A stretch of 64,000 nt of DNA from JAAXGI01 sp965206975 (GCA_965206975.1 OZ242253.1:2976001-3040000), one strand, 5' to 3'; counted from the stretch's first letter, positions 29,379-39,262 are shown. Numbers and translations: made by a program. Notes: a model not told the origin generated them from the letters alone.

Positions 29379-30509
29379 TTGGCCAACATCATCACCAGAC
29401 CGGAGTGGCTGATTCCGGAGCGGGAGGCGGCCCCCGAATCGGCTTGGCTGAACCGGCGCGACTTCGTGAGGCGACTCGGCCTCGGTGCGGCGGCGCTTGG
29501 CGTCTCCGCGTGCGGCGGTGACCCCATTGTGGGTCCCCCCGACCCCGGGCCCGGGGTCACCGACCCGCCGACCGGGCCGACGGATCCTCCGCCGACCTTA
29601 CCGACGGATCCCCCCCCGCCGGTCCAGTACGCGTGCGTGAATCCCCCGGCCAACCCGGATCAGTCGATCTGTGCGTCCCCGAACGCCGATCTCCATCCCG
29701 CTGTTCGGAATGATTCCTACCCGGTTCCCTACGGTGCCGAGACGCTACGGGGCCATGCCTTGAGCTACAACAACTACTACGAATTCATCGGACCCCAGGG
29801 GGGCGTGAACAATATCTGGGGCTTTACCGGTCCTCTTGAGGTGTGGCCGTGGACGGTCGAGGTTGCGGGTGATGCCGAGTTGACCGGCACCTTCGATGTT
29901 GCGGAACTCGAACGCGAGTTCGGGATCGAGGAGCGTGTCTACCGGCTGCGCTGCGTGGAGGCCTGGTCGATCGTCGTTCCATGGTCCGGGTTCCCGCTCG
30001 CCAAGCTGATCTCCAAGTTCCGGCCCCTTTCGACGGCAACCCACGTGAAGTTCACTTCATTCAACCGCCCGGAGCAAGCTTATGCCCAGCGCTCGCAGCC
30101 CTGGTACCCGTGGCCGTATCGCGAGGGGCTGCGGATGGACGAGGCGCTGAACGAGCTCGCCTTCGTGGCCACCGGCATCTACGGGCACCCGCTCCCGAAG
30201 CAGAATGGGGCTCCGTGGCGGCTCGCCCTGCCGTGGAAGTACGGGTTCAAGAGCGCCAAGGCGGTCACCAGGATCGAGTTCGTCACCGAGGAACCGGAGA
30301 CTTTCTGGACGACGGCTGGTCAACCCGGCGAGTACGGGTTCTACTCGAACGTGAACCCCGATGTGCGCCACCCGAGGTGGTCGCAGGCGTACGAGTTGCC
30401 CGTTCCGCACCAGTCGTCGAGCCAGCAGATTCGGACGCAGCTGTTCAACGGGTACGGGGAGTGGGTGGCCGACCTCTACGACCCGGAGCTCCTTACGTAC
30501 CGGAGCTAG
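29379..30509 (+). CDS. msrP: Protein-methionine-sulfoxide reductase, molybdopterin subunit MsrP
   Basis: Periplasmic molybdoenzyme that repairs oxidised methionines. 376 residues: MANIITRPEWLIPE and ESAWLNRRDFVRRLGLGAAALG (twin-arginine signal, Arg26-Arg27) ending VSAC (Cys45), a plausible Tat lipoprotein lipobox. A Pro/Thr/Asp linker of about 35 residues follows. The catalytic domain has YNNYYEF, YRLRCVEAWSIVVPW (molybdenum ligand Cys192), NGAPWRLALPWKYGFKSAK and HPRWSQA. TTG start fits the family N-terminus. The heme-containing partner MsrQ is not nearby, and E. coli MsrP lacks the linker and lipobox. Confidence 0.92.
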   Translation: MANIITRPEWLIPEREAAPESAWLNRRDFVRRLGLGAAALGVSACGGDPIVGPPDPGPGVTDPPTGPTDPPPTLPTDPPPPVQYACVNPPANPDQSICASPNADLHPAVRNDSYPVPYGAETLRGHALSYNNYYEFIGPQGGVNNIWGFTGPLEVWPWTVEVAGDAELTGTFDVAELEREFGIEERVYRLRCVEAWSIVVPWSGFPLAKLISKFRPLSTATHVKFTSFNRPEQAYAQRSQPWYPWPYREGLRMDEALNELAFVATGIYGHPLPKQNGAPWRLALPWKYGFKSAKAVTRIEFVTEEPETFWTTAGQPGEYGFYSNVNPDVRHPRWSQAYELPVPHQSSSQQIRTQLFNGYGEWVADLYDPELLTYRS

Positions 30510-30896
30510 CCCAAACGTCACGGGCTGTTTCCCCCCGCGGTTGACCGCAAGGCGGCGTGGCAGCCGTGTAAACCGGCGTCGTAGTCCCCGGCCTATGGGC
30601 TGAATGTGTTGCCCCGGTACCCGTCCCTGGCGGAGTGGCCCCTGCCCCGGGCATCCCGGCCCGCGCCCGAGGCAGGGGGAGTCGTCCACACCCGGAGCCA
30701 CCTCCACCGCCGGCCCGACCTCCACCGCGCTCCGGGGGGGCGCAGAATCGACGGACGGCACCGGCCGGTGGCCCCGGCTCCGTCGCCCGCCGGAGCTACC
30801 TGCGGGAGGGAGGAGCCACGAGACCGTCGGCCACCGGTTGTTGCCGCGAAAGAGCCTGATCGTGGAGCGGCGTATCGCCCGCCGCGCCTCGGGTCG
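30510..30896. other. Convergent intergenic region
   Basis: 387 bp between the ends of msrP and the barrel-like gene. No gene and no strong terminator was found; a weak inverted repeat (AGCCC...GGGCT) occurs right after the msrP stop. Confidence 0.35.
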
Positions 30897-31745
30897 TCAG
30901 AACCCGAAGCGAGTGAAGTACCCGGCGATCCAGTCCGGTCCCGCGGGGAGGTTCTGTCCACTCAGGGGAAAGCGGGCTCCGAGTTCCACTTGGCCGGGGC
31001 CGAGGTTCAGGAGAATGGTCGGGCTCAACCGAACGAGTTCCCTTTCCGCACCCTTCGCAAGTATCCCGTTATAGATGGGCGTTCCGCCGTACCACGCCTC
31101 GAACGCGAGTTTCCATCCGAATAGCCTTGTCTCTCCGCCGGCTGCCGTATAGAAGAACGACTCGTTTCCGAACTCCAACTGTCCGGGGACTCGCGCCTCC
31201 CGCCACCGGTAGCCGGCCCAGCCCATCACGTAGATCGGACGAGGATAGAAGGAGTGGCCCAGCTCGAGCATGAGTTCCCAGTCCCGCTGCCCGTCCCCCA
31301 GCGGGACGAGGGATGACCCCACGTCGAAGTCTCCCACCGGGAGCTTCACGCCCGCCCGGATCGCCAGGGGTAGCGGGTTGCCCAGCCAGGAGAGCGGCGC
31401 TGCACGGACGTAGAGGCGCGTGTCCCCGATTCCCGTCGACTCCCGCACTCCGGTGATGTCCTCGAAGCTCAGCCGTAGCAGGGGTACCTGCGCCCATACG
31501 TCCCATCCCTTCCCGATCCCCGCCGCGATGGTGAAGAAGGCCGAGGTGGCGACCGTCCGCCCCCCGCCCGGAAATGCCTCTTGGACGCCGTCCACCCCGA
31601 AAACGTCGGAGGTGTCCTGGTGGTAGACCGACAACGACGTCCAGCCCAGCCCTCCACCTTCCACCCATTGGGAGGATGCAGCTCCGGGGACGAGTATCCC
31701 GAGTGCGGTCGCCACTACGAGAGTGAGGCGAGAATGCCGAGCCAT
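30897..31745 (-). CDS. Exported outer-membrane barrel-like protein
   Basis: 282 residues. Signal peptide MARHSRLTLVVATALGILVPGAASS; the rest shows alternating hydrophobic/aromatic strands, Gly-rich turns and a terminal Phe (TRFGF), as in outer-membrane barrels. The pattern GIGDTRLYVRAAP...AIRAGVKLPVGDFDVG...GDWELMLELGHSF-type resembles the MetA-pathway/phenol-degradation transporter-like barrels. ATG 31745 gives the clean signal peptide; a GGAG lies about 10 bases upstream. No substrate can be inferred. Confidence 0.65.
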   Translation of the reverse strand: MARHSRLTLVVATALGILVPGAASSQWVEGGGLGWTSLSVYHQDTSDVFGVDGVQEAFPGGGRTVATSAFFTIAAGIGKGWDVWAQVPLLRLSFEDITGVRESTGIGDTRLYVRAAPLSWLGNPLPLAIRAGVKLPVGDFDVGSSLVPLGDGQRDWELMLELGHSFYPRPIYVMGWAGYRWREARVPGQLEFGNESFFYTAAGGETRLFGWKLAFEAWYGGTPIYNGILAKGAERELVRLSPTILLNLGPGQVELGARFPLSGQNLPAGPDWIAGYFTRFGF

Positions 31746-32112
31746 TTCCGTTGACTCCAGTGGTTCGTGACAGGGTGTGCGGCAGGTCAGGGAAAACATC
31801 GGCCCCCCTCCGTGGGAGAACAAGGTCCTGTCGGCCCGGCTCCGCTCCTCGCATGAACCGGAGCTTGCGGCGTGCGGGTCGACGTCGCTCGCTTTGCGCC
31901 AGGGACGATGCGGAGACGGGGGTGTGTCGGCACCGGGACGAGAAAGGCGGCTACCGGACCACGTGAAGACAGGTGCCGAACGGGTGAGGGCGGCACGACG
32001 CCTACCGGGTCGGCGAGATTATCGAGCTCCGCTCCGCCGATGATCAGGACACGCGGTGGCTTGACGACGCCCTCCACCCCCGCGCGGACCCAGGGCATCG
32101 TCCCGCATCGTC
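31746..32112 (-). other. Gap downstream of the MoaD-like gene
   Basis: 367 bp. Frames are open on the minus strand, but no recognisable protein or RNA gene was found. Confidence 0.35.
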
Positions 32113-32415
32113 TCAACCGCCCGCGATCGCGCCGACGACACGTAGGGGCTCGGCGCCGCTCGTGACCGTTTCCGGGAGGAGGACTCCCGGAGACTCGTGC
32201 GAGAGGTCGCGCGCCGCGGCGAACAGGCGGATATATGCCCTGCGGCGCGTCGAGCCATGATCCCGAATCGTCCCCTTGAGCATCGGGTAGCGGGATTCGA
32301 GTTCGTCGAGAACGGCCGTGATCGTCGGGGGACGGGAGAGCTCCAGGCGAATCTCGCCCTCGACACTTGCCAGATTTCTGAGATGTGCGGGCAGCGTGAC
32401 GCGGACCTCGGTCAC
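32113..32415 (-). CDS. MoaD/ThiS-family ubiquitin-like protein
   Basis: 100-residue beta-grasp protein: VTLPAHLRNLASVEGEIRLEL (first strands), ITAVLDELESRYPMLKGTIRD (helix), RRRAYIRLFAAARDLS, and the C-terminus VVGAIAGG, the diglycine that in MoaD and ThiS is adenylylated and made a thiocarboxylate to donate sulfur. GTG 32415 overlaps the stop of the broken beta-propeller gene (GTGA), so the two were translated together. No MoaE, ThiF or ThiG partner lies nearby, so the acceptor is unknown. Confidence 0.85.
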   Translation of the reverse strand: MTEVRVTLPAHLRNLASVEGEIRLELSRPPTITAVLDELESRYPMLKGTIRDHGSTRRRAYIRLFAAARDLSHESPGVLLPETVTSGAEPLRVVGAIAGG

Positions 32416-33532
32416 GGGATGGTCTGAACCTCGATGGACTGCACCCTGGGGAGGTGCTCGGCGATCGCGCTCCACGTGTCACCCCCATCGGGAGACGCAT
32501 ACACCTGACCGCCCGTGGTGCCGAAGTACACGCCGCACTCATCGAAGGAGTCAATCGCCATCGCGTCCCGCACCACGTCCACGTAGCAGTTCTCCTGTGG
32601 CAGCCCGTCCGTGAGAGCCTCCCATTCTCCGCCCCCGGTTCGGCTGCGATAGACGCGGAGCTTGCCCTCCGGGGGGTAGTACTCCGAGTCGCTGAGGATG
32701 GGAACCATGTAGACCGTCTCGGGCTCGTGTGCATGGCTTGCAATCGCAAATCCGAAATCCGACGGGAGATTCCCGCTCACCTCGGTCCAGCTGCGGCCGG
32801 CATCGTCGCTCCGGCAGACATCCCAGTGCTTCTGCATGAAGAGCGTGTCCGGCCGTGAGGGATGCATCGTGAGCTTGTGCACGCAGTGGCCGATCGGGGA
32901 GTCCCGCTCCGGCATGTAGTTCGACTGGAGTCCGCCGGTTGCGACGGACCAGCTCGCGCCCCCGTCATCCGACCTGAAGGCTCCTGCGGCCGAGACCGCG
33001 ACGAAAATGCGCGTCGGGTTCGCCGGATCCAGGAGAATCGTGTGAAGACATATCCCCCCGGCCCCGGGTGCCCAGTCCTGCTCCGTAGAGTGGGTTCTAA
33101 GCCCCTCGAGCTCCCTCTCCCCCCCCCCCCGCCGTCGCCTGAGTAAAAGAGGGCTGCGTCCTCGCCCCCTGCGTATACGACATCCGCGTTCTCGAGGGAG
33201 GGCCTCAAGTGCCAGACGCGCTTGAACTCCCACGGATGGGGAGTCCCGTCGTACCACTGATGCGTGCCGGTCTCTCCCGCGTAGCTGAACTCGTTCCCCA
33301 CCGGTTCCCAGGAGCGGCCTCCGTCATCAGAGCGCTGCGCCAGCTGGCCATGCCAGTCCGTCCATTGAGAAGCGTAGATCCGGTCCGGATCGATCGGAGA
33401 ACCCTAGAGGTGCATCACCTCCATTCCGCCGAAGTGAGGACCCTCGATCCTCCACTCCCTCCTCGAGGCGTCGGAGCGGAGGACGAAGGCTCCCTTCTTG
33501 GTACCGACCAGCACGCGTACTTCAGGCACCAT
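32412..33532 (-). pseudogene. BNR/YVTN-type beta-propeller protein, broken (nonsense + frameshift)
   Basis: The ATG at 33532 begins MVPEVRVLVGTKKGAFVLRS. Two lesions follow: an in-frame TAG at 33404-33406 (after MEVMHL, before GSPIDPDRIYAS), and a frame change in a 12-C tract at 33119-33130 (G tract in the coding sense). Beyond each lesion the protein continues well: GTHQWYDGTPHPWEFKRVWHL, then LFMQKHWDVCRSDDAGRSW and GVYFGTTGGQVYASPDGGDTW. The repeats with S/T-x-D-x-G-x-x-W are BNR (sialidase-type) motifs. One extra G would restore the frame; the TAG could be a one-base change from a Lys codon. Function of this family is unknown. Confidence 0.8.
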
Positions 33533-33626
33533 GCACGTCCGAGTGCCGCCGGCTCACCTTCCGAGCGACGCAGTAGTGGTCTACGGGGTGGAACATGCGA
33601 ACAATGGCCCAACCCGCGTGCGCGCT

Positions 33627-35204
33627 TTAGGGCCCTGCTCCCGGGACGGCCCAGGAGGGGAGCACGGACGGATCGATCTGAAAGACGGCCGTGCCGACGA
33701 CGTAGAAGATAGCCATGACGACGAGCACACCGGCGAGGTTCAGGAAGATGCCGATCCTCGCCATTTGCGAGATCGTGACCCGGTCACTCCCGAAGACGAT
33801 CGCGTTCGACGGGGTCGCAACCGGCATCATGAAGGCGCACGAGGCGGAGATCGTAGCCGGAATCATGAGCATGAGCGGGTCCACACCCGCAGCGACTCCG
33901 GCCGCCGCCAGGATCGGGAGGATCATCTCCGTGGTCGCCGTATTCGACGTCAACTCGGTCAGGAAGGAGAGGCAGAAGCAGGTCACTGCGATAAGGAGGA
34001 GAGGCGGGACGTTCGAGAGCCCCACGAAGAGCGTGCCGATCTGCTCCGACAGCCCCGTCACCTGGAACCCGTGCGCCAGTGCGAATCCGCCACCGAAGAG
34101 GAGGACGATGTTCCAGGGCAGCCTAGGGATCACGTCTGGCCCCATGAGGCGGGAGGCACGGGCGCCCGGGGAACGGGTGGGGATGAGGAAGAGGAGGCTT
34201 GCCATCGTGATCGCGATCGTGCCGTCGTCGATGAGCCCCGGGTTCGGGAGAAGCTCCGACCAGCCGGGGATGCTTGCGATCCCGATATCGAGTCGCCGCC
34301 GGAATACCCAGAGAACGGCGGTGGCCGCGAAAACGCCCGCTACGGCGCGCTGCTCGAAGGTGGGTGGGCCGAGCCGTCGCATCTCGTCGTCCAAGACGGC
34401 GGAGTCCACGGTGATGTGAGCCGGGACGCGGTAGAACACCTGCGTGATCATCAGCCAAATGACTGCGAGCATCAGCGTGGTCACCGGCAGGCCCAGGAGG
34501 ATCCACTGACCGAAGGAGATGGGATCGGCCTCCGGGAAGGTGATCTGGAAGATCCGGGCGAACGACAGGTTTGGAGGCGTGCCCACGAGCGTGGCGATCC
34601 CCCCGACGGAGCACGAGTACGCGATTCCGAGCATGATGGCGACCGAGAAGGTCCTCGTTTCCTCGGCTCCGAACTCTTCCTCCATCCGGAGAACGATCGC
34701 TAGCCCGATCGGGACCATCATGATCCCGGTGGCGGTGTTCGACACCCACATTGAGAGAAATGCAGCGGCGATCATGAAGCCGAGCACCATACGGCTCGGG
34801 CCGCCCCCGATCTTCCGGATGATCCAGAGTGCGATACGGCGGTGGAGGTCCCACTTCTCCATCGTCAGCGCGATCATGAATCCACCGATGAAGAGGATGA
34901 TCGTGCTGTTGAAGTAGACGGGTGCCGTCGCGCCGCCGCTCTCGATCCCGAGAAGCGGATAGAGGACGAGTGGGAGGAGCGCGGTCGCGAAGAGGGGGAT
35001 CGCGTCTGTGATCCACCACGTCGCCATCAAGAGGGCGACGGCCGCCATGCGGTTCGCGGCCGGAGCATCCGGGATCGGGGCTAGGAATATGAGGGAGAGG
35101 AACAGCACCGGCCCGAGGAGGAGGCCGATCTTCTTGCCGAGTGGGGTGTCGTTTGGCGACGGACGCGGGGCCGCCTCACCCGAGGCTGTATTCGAACTGT
35201 GCAC
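33627..35204 (-). CDS. SLC13/DASS-family sodium:dicarboxylate (anion) symporter
   Basis: 525-residue membrane protein with about 12 hydrophobic segments. Both DASS sodium-binding SNT motifs are present: MWVSNTATGIMMVPIGLAI in the first half and ELTSNTATTEMILPILAA (the family signature) in the second, then MMPVATPSNAIVFGS. Likely imports C4-dicarboxylates or related anions with Na+. GTG start. Stands alone between the broken propeller gene and the cupin gene. Confidence 0.92.
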   Translation of the reverse strand: MHSSNTASGEAAPRPSPNDTPLGKKIGLLLGPVLFLSLIFLAPIPDAPAANRMAAVALLMATWWITDAIPLFATALLPLVLYPLLGIESGGATAPVYFNSTIILFIGGFMIALTMEKWDLHRRIALWIIRKIGGGPSRMVLGFMIAAAFLSMWVSNTATGIMMVPIGLAIVLRMEEEFGAEETRTFSVAIMLGIAYSCSVGGIATLVGTPPNLSFARIFQITFPEADPISFGQWILLGLPVTTLMLAVIWLMITQVFYRVPAHITVDSAVLDDEMRRLGPPTFEQRAVAGVFAATAVLWVFRRRLDIGIASIPGWSELLPNPGLIDDGTIAITMASLLFLIPTRSPGARASRLMGPDVIPRLPWNIVLLFGGGFALAHGFQVTGLSEQIGTLFVGLSNVPPLLLIAVTCFCLSFLTELTSNTATTEMILPILAAAGVAAGVDPLMLMIPATISASCAFMMPVATPSNAIVFGSDRVTISQMARIGIFLNLAGVLVVMAIFYVVGTAVFQIDPSVLPSWAVPGAGP

Positions 35205-35407
35205 GAATCGTCAAGGACCCGGTTTGGCGCCGAAGAGGAAGATCGCCGGAAGCTAGGCGGAGACCGAGTGTGGGGAAACACCCTGCAACCCCGGTCTGGG
35301 GACTCAGACTCCGAGCTACTCGGGGATTCCGGCGGCCGTGCTCCGGTTTTAGAGCTGGGAGGCCCCCGCGACGTCACACGGCGAGATCCCCCCTCCGGGC
35401 TCCGGCG

Positions 35408-35974
35408 CTAGCGCTGCCCTGTCTCGAGGAAGCGGGTCCTCGACGTGATCCCGATGTCGTTTCCCAAGTAGTCGTCCTCGGTAACCTCTTCCATCCAGTA
35501 GGTCCCGGATCCTCCGTCGATCGAGAGGCCCTGGTTGATATACCGCGCGGCTTCGGTCGGAGAAGCGCCGTGCCAGTGCTCCACGCCGGGACCCGCGAAC
35601 TCGATGCCTCCGATGTGGAGCTCGCGCATCCTCTCGCCACGCTTCTGAACACGCCCGGTGCCGTCCATCACCACGATGTACTGGCCCCCTCCGTGGCAGT
35701 GCCAGTAGGATCGTCCCCCCGGCTCGAAGGAACGCCCTGTCAGCGGCTGGCCCTGAAACATCGCTTCGGGTGAGACAACGCCGCCCTCGCTCACGCCCGT
35801 GATTGGGGTCTGCATCGCCTCTCCGGGGCACGGGGGATCCTGCGTAGCGCCGGAAGGCGCCCGCATCCCGGCCAGCGCCTCCCCTGTGGAGTACCCCGAG
35901 GCAACGAGGTACACGGCGGCGAGGATGAGCCACGAGGCGATGTATGCAACCACTCGGCCCGATGGAAGCGCCAT
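35408..35974 (-). CDS. Membrane-anchored cupin-domain protein
   Basis: 188 residues: one N-terminal hydrophobic segment (VVAYIASWLILAAVYLVASG) that anchors the protein or acts as signal, then a single cupin domain with YWHCHGGGQYIVVMDGTGRVQKRGE and HIGGIEFAGPGVEHWHGASP, whose His and Glu residues are the usual metal ligands. Similar to short cupins seen beside carboxymuconolactone-decarboxylase-like proteins. ATG 35974 is preceded by AGGAG at a proper distance. Substrate unknown; a periplasmic location is inferred. Confidence 0.8.
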   Translation of the reverse strand: MALPSGRVVAYIASWLILAAVYLVASGYSTGEALAGMRAPSGATQDPPCPGEAMQTPITGVSEGGVVSPEAMFQGQPLTGRSFEPGGRSYWHCHGGGQYIVVMDGTGRVQKRGERMRELHIGGIEFAGPGVEHWHGASPTEAARYINQGLSIDGGSGTYWMEEVTEDDYLGNDIGITSRTRFLETGQR

Positions 35975-36391
35975 AGGTAGATCTCCTGTTGGCGAAAGCC
36001 ACGTTGTTCCCTGCCCCACTATGGGGAATCGTCCGTGCTCGGGCTAGGTTCGGCCGGGCCGCGGCCTAGGTGACCCGCCCGGACGGGAGGCTCCCGCCCC
36101 GATCGCTGCATCGGTGCCGCCCGCCTCACCGAAGAGGTTATTCACCTGCGGGGTTGTTCGAGAAACCCGTACCGGCGATAGCGGGCGACGCCCTCCCTCG
36201 CAAAGACGTCCGTTCCCCGTCCCTTTCGCGGGGGGGGGGGGGGGGGGGCATCCATCCCGCCCGATGCGCCCGCCGCCGGACCACCGCGCCGTGAGCGGGG
36301 TGTGCACGAGACGAGGCCCCCTCCACCACCACTCCGTTTTCCGATAAAATAGGCGTATCGTTTGGCAGTCAGACCTTGAGCGAGGCGAGCT
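35975..36391. other. Divergent intergenic region with 19-G tract, upstream of the aldolase gene
   Basis: 417 bp between the cupin gene (minus) and the aldolase gene (plus). No gene. It contains an uninterrupted run of 19 G (36230-36248) and, 42 bp before the aldolase start, the AT-rich GATAAAAT that could be a -10 element (36343-36350), without a clear -35. Confidence 0.6.
36230..36248 (+). repeat. Poly-G tract of 19 bases
   Basis: 19 consecutive G on the plus strand, 144 bp upstream of the aldolase start and 256 bp upstream of the cupin start. Tracts of this length are prone to slippage. Confidence 0.9.
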
Positions 36392-37288
36392 GTGAGCAAT
36401 TTTGACAGGCAAGTTCAGAAGATTCGGACCGAGCAGGGATTCATCGCAGCGCTGGACCAAAGTGGCGGGAGCACGCCGAAAGCTCTCGGTCTCTACGGCA
36501 TAGAGGAGAGCACGTGGTCAAGCGACGAAGAGATGTTCAACTTGGTGCATCAGATGAGAACCCGCATCATGACGAGCCCCGCCTTCTCGGGCGGCCGCCT
36601 GATCGGTGCGATTCTCTTCGAGAAGACGATGGACCGGGAGGTCGAGGGGCGGCCGACCGGAGACTACCTCTGGGAAGTGAAGGGCATTGTGCCCTTTCTC
36701 AAGGTCGACCGGGGACTCGCAGGGGAAGACGACGGCGTGCAACTCATGAAGCCCATGCCAGACCTTGATCAGCTGCTGGAGCGGGCCGGTGCGAAGAATA
36801 TCTTCGGCACGAAGATGCGCTCGGTGATCAAGGAGGCCTCCCCGACCGGTGTCACCGCGATCGTGAAGCAGCAGTTCGATGTCGGAAAGAGGATCTTGGG
36901 CGCGGGGCTCGTCCCCATCCTGGAGCCCGAAATCGACATTCACTGTCCGGAGAAGGCTGAGGCCGAGGAACTCCTCCGTTCGGAACTCGCCGCTGCCCTG
37001 GGGCGCCTCGAGCCCGGTGACCTGGTCATGCTCAAGCTCACCCTTCCTGAGGAGGAGAACCTCTACCTCGAGTGTATCGAGCACCCGAACGTGCTCAAGG
37101 TCGTCGCACTCTCCGGCGGGTACACCAGGGAGGAGGCGAATGCCAGGCTCGGAAGGAACCGCGGGATGGTCGCGAGCTTCTCAAGGGCGCTCGTCGAGGG
37201 CCTCTCCGCCGGCGGGTCCGACGCGGAGTTCGATTCGGTGCTCGACGCCTCCATCGAGAGCATCTACCAGGCCTCGCGGGCGGGGTGA
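36392..37288 (+). CDS. fda: Fructose-bisphosphate aldolase, class I
   Basis: Cytosolic glycolytic/gluconeogenic aldolase that uses a Schiff-base lysine. 298 residues matching the bacterial class I type: FIAALDQSGGSTPKALGLYGI, GRLIGAILFEKTMDREV, GIVPFLKVDRGLAGEDDGVQLMKP, GTKMRSVIKEASPTGV, LVPILEPEIDIHCPEK and LVMLKLTLPEEENLY (probable Schiff-base Lys), ALSGGYTREEA. The GTG start gives the expected MSNFDRQVQKIR N-terminus. One of the few plus-strand genes in the window, probably monocistronic. Confidence 0.95.
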   Translation: MSNFDRQVQKIRTEQGFIAALDQSGGSTPKALGLYGIEESTWSSDEEMFNLVHQMRTRIMTSPAFSGGRLIGAILFEKTMDREVEGRPTGDYLWEVKGIVPFLKVDRGLAGEDDGVQLMKPMPDLDQLLERAGAKNIFGTKMRSVIKEASPTGVTAIVKQQFDVGKRILGAGLVPILEPEIDIHCPEKAEAEELLRSELAAALGRLEPGDLVMLKLTLPEEENLYLECIEHPNVLKVVALSGGYTREEANARLGRNRGMVASFSRALVEGLSAGGSDAEFDSVLDASIESIYQASRAG

Positions 37289-37349
37289 GCTGAAGGGATC
37301 AGTCCGCGGCGGGCGTAACCCGGGGACCGGTCACACCGAGGTTCCCGGC

Positions 37350-39262
37350 CTACGGGAGGGCGAAGGCGATCCACTCCGGAGCGTGCTCCCGGTTCCCCGC
37401 CGGGATCACCACGTACTGCTTTCCCTCGTGCATGTACGTCATCGGTCCGCCGGTCGTGCCGATCCCCAGATCGGTCTCCCAGAGGATCTCTCCCGTGGCC
37501 TTGTCGTAGGCCCGGAACCTCGTTCCCCACTGATACTCTCCCGAGGTACCGCCGAAAGCATCGCTTCCCTCGCCCAGGAATAGCAGGCTCCCAGTCACGA
37601 GCGGCACGGGCCGACTGGAGTATCCGAGCGGAGGGAGGTCCAGGCCTTCGAGGAGGGGATGGTTTCTCGGGCCGTCCCCGTTCGCCCGCATCCAGGCATG
37701 CTCACCTGACGTCATATCGATGGCCGTGACCCTCCCGTACGGCGGCTTGCTCAAGGGGAGTCCGTTCTCGAGAAAGATCGGGGACGGGGCGACCCTCACG
37801 TACTCCATCGTGGCCGCGCTGTCCGTAGCGGCTGCGACGCCGGCGATCCCCGGGAGGGTGTGCGAGGCCATGAACGCGATCCGGAGCTGCGGGTCGAAGG
37901 CCGCCGAGTTCCAGTTTGCCGAACCCCAAGAGCCGGGAAAGGAGATTGTCCCGAGCTTCTCGCCCGGCTCGTCTCCGACCAGACTCGGCGGGGTGTAAAG
38001 GGGTCCGAGAACGTAGTCCTCGACGAATGCAAGCGCCTCGGCTCGGATCTCGGGGGTAAAGTCGATCAAGTCGTCCTCGGAGATCCCCTGGCGGTCGAAG
38101 GGAGGAGGCTTTGTGGGAATGGGCTGCGTCCCCGAGAGGGCCTCTCCGGGTACCCGCGGTTCTTGCGGGACCGGGCGCTCCTCGATTGGCCACACGGGCG
38201 CACCCGTCTCCCGGTCGAGGGCGTAGAGGAAGGCGTTCTTGTTTGTGAGTAGGATGGCCGGTATCTCCCTGCCGTCCACCTCGAGGTCGGCGGGGAGCGG
38301 GATCCCGATGTTGTCGTACTCCCAGAGCCCGTGGTGGATCATCTGGAAATACCAGACGAGGCGTCCACTCTCCGCGTCGATCGCCACGAGGCTATTCGTG
38401 AAGAGGTTGTCCCCCGCCCGAAATCCGCCCCACATCGATCCAGAGTTGGCGCTCAGCGGAGCATAGACGAGCCCGCGCTCCGTATCGGCGCTCAGGCAGC
38501 ACCAAGCGCCGATGTCGCCGGAGTAGCGCCACGAAGCTTCACCCCACGTCTCTGCGCCGAATCCATCCCCCTGTGGGATGACGTGGAAGGTCCAGATGTG
38601 GCGGCCGCTTCGAACGTCGAATGCGGTGATGTCCTCTGGCTCGCGCTCCATGGCCTGGGCCCGATCCCCCGCTCCCCCCCGAAGCCCCGCAATGACGACA
38701 ATGTCACCCACCACCAGCGGACCGGAGCCGTCGCTGAAGCGCCTGGCGCGTTCCCCGTCACGGGTCAGGAGCACGCGGCCGTTCTCTCCGAACGTTGACA
38801 TCGGTTGGCCCGTGTCCGCATCCAGCGCGTAGAGGTACTCCCCCCGGATCGCCAGTATCCGTCGCTCCAGAACTCGACGCCCCGTACGCTCTGCCCGTAC
38901 ACCTCATCGGGCGATGGCACCGGCTGCACCCAGATCGTCCGCCCGTTGGCGGGGTCCCACGCCTCGACGAGGCCCACGGCGTTCGAGGCGTAGAGGACGC
39001 CGTCGACGAGGATCGGGGTGGACTTGTGGTAGACGGGGGGCTCGAGATCGGGGAAGGCCGCTTGGAGTCCCGGTGCGATCCCGGGGCGGCGCCAGACGAT
39101 CTCCAGGTCGGAAACGTTCCCGGCGTCGATCTGCCGAAGCGAGGAATAGCGCTGGAAGGTGTCACCTTGGTAGTGGGACCACCCTTCCTGCGCTCCGGCA
39201 GCCGACGGAGCCACCGCCATGAGCGACAGGCACCCGAAGACAAGACTTAGGAGCTTGACCAT
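37350..39262 (-). pseudogene. PQQ-dependent dehydrogenase (quinoprotein), frameshifted
   Basis: The ATG 39262 (GGAGG upstream) starts a signal peptide (LLSLVFGCLSLMAVAPSAAGAQ) and the first propeller blades (WSHYQGDTFQRYSSLRQIDAGNV, VYHKSTPILVDGVLYASNA, AWDPANGRTIW). Near 38845-38865 the frame breaks after GVEFWS and continues one base off as RRILAIRGEYLYALDADTGQP. It then runs intact to 37350 through TFHVIPQGDGFGAETW, WYFQMIHHGLWEYDN and GTTGGPMTYMHEGKQYVVIPAG. Restoring one base gives a protein of about 637 residues, an 8-blade PQQ propeller without membrane anchor. Substrate (alcohol or sugar) unknown. It follows the symporter by 20 bp. Confidence 0.85.

Noticed and set aside
35346..35356. 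GTTTTAGAGCT, resembling the start of a type II CRISPR repeat
   Set aside because: Occurs once, with no repeat or spacer pattern around it and no cas genes in the window.
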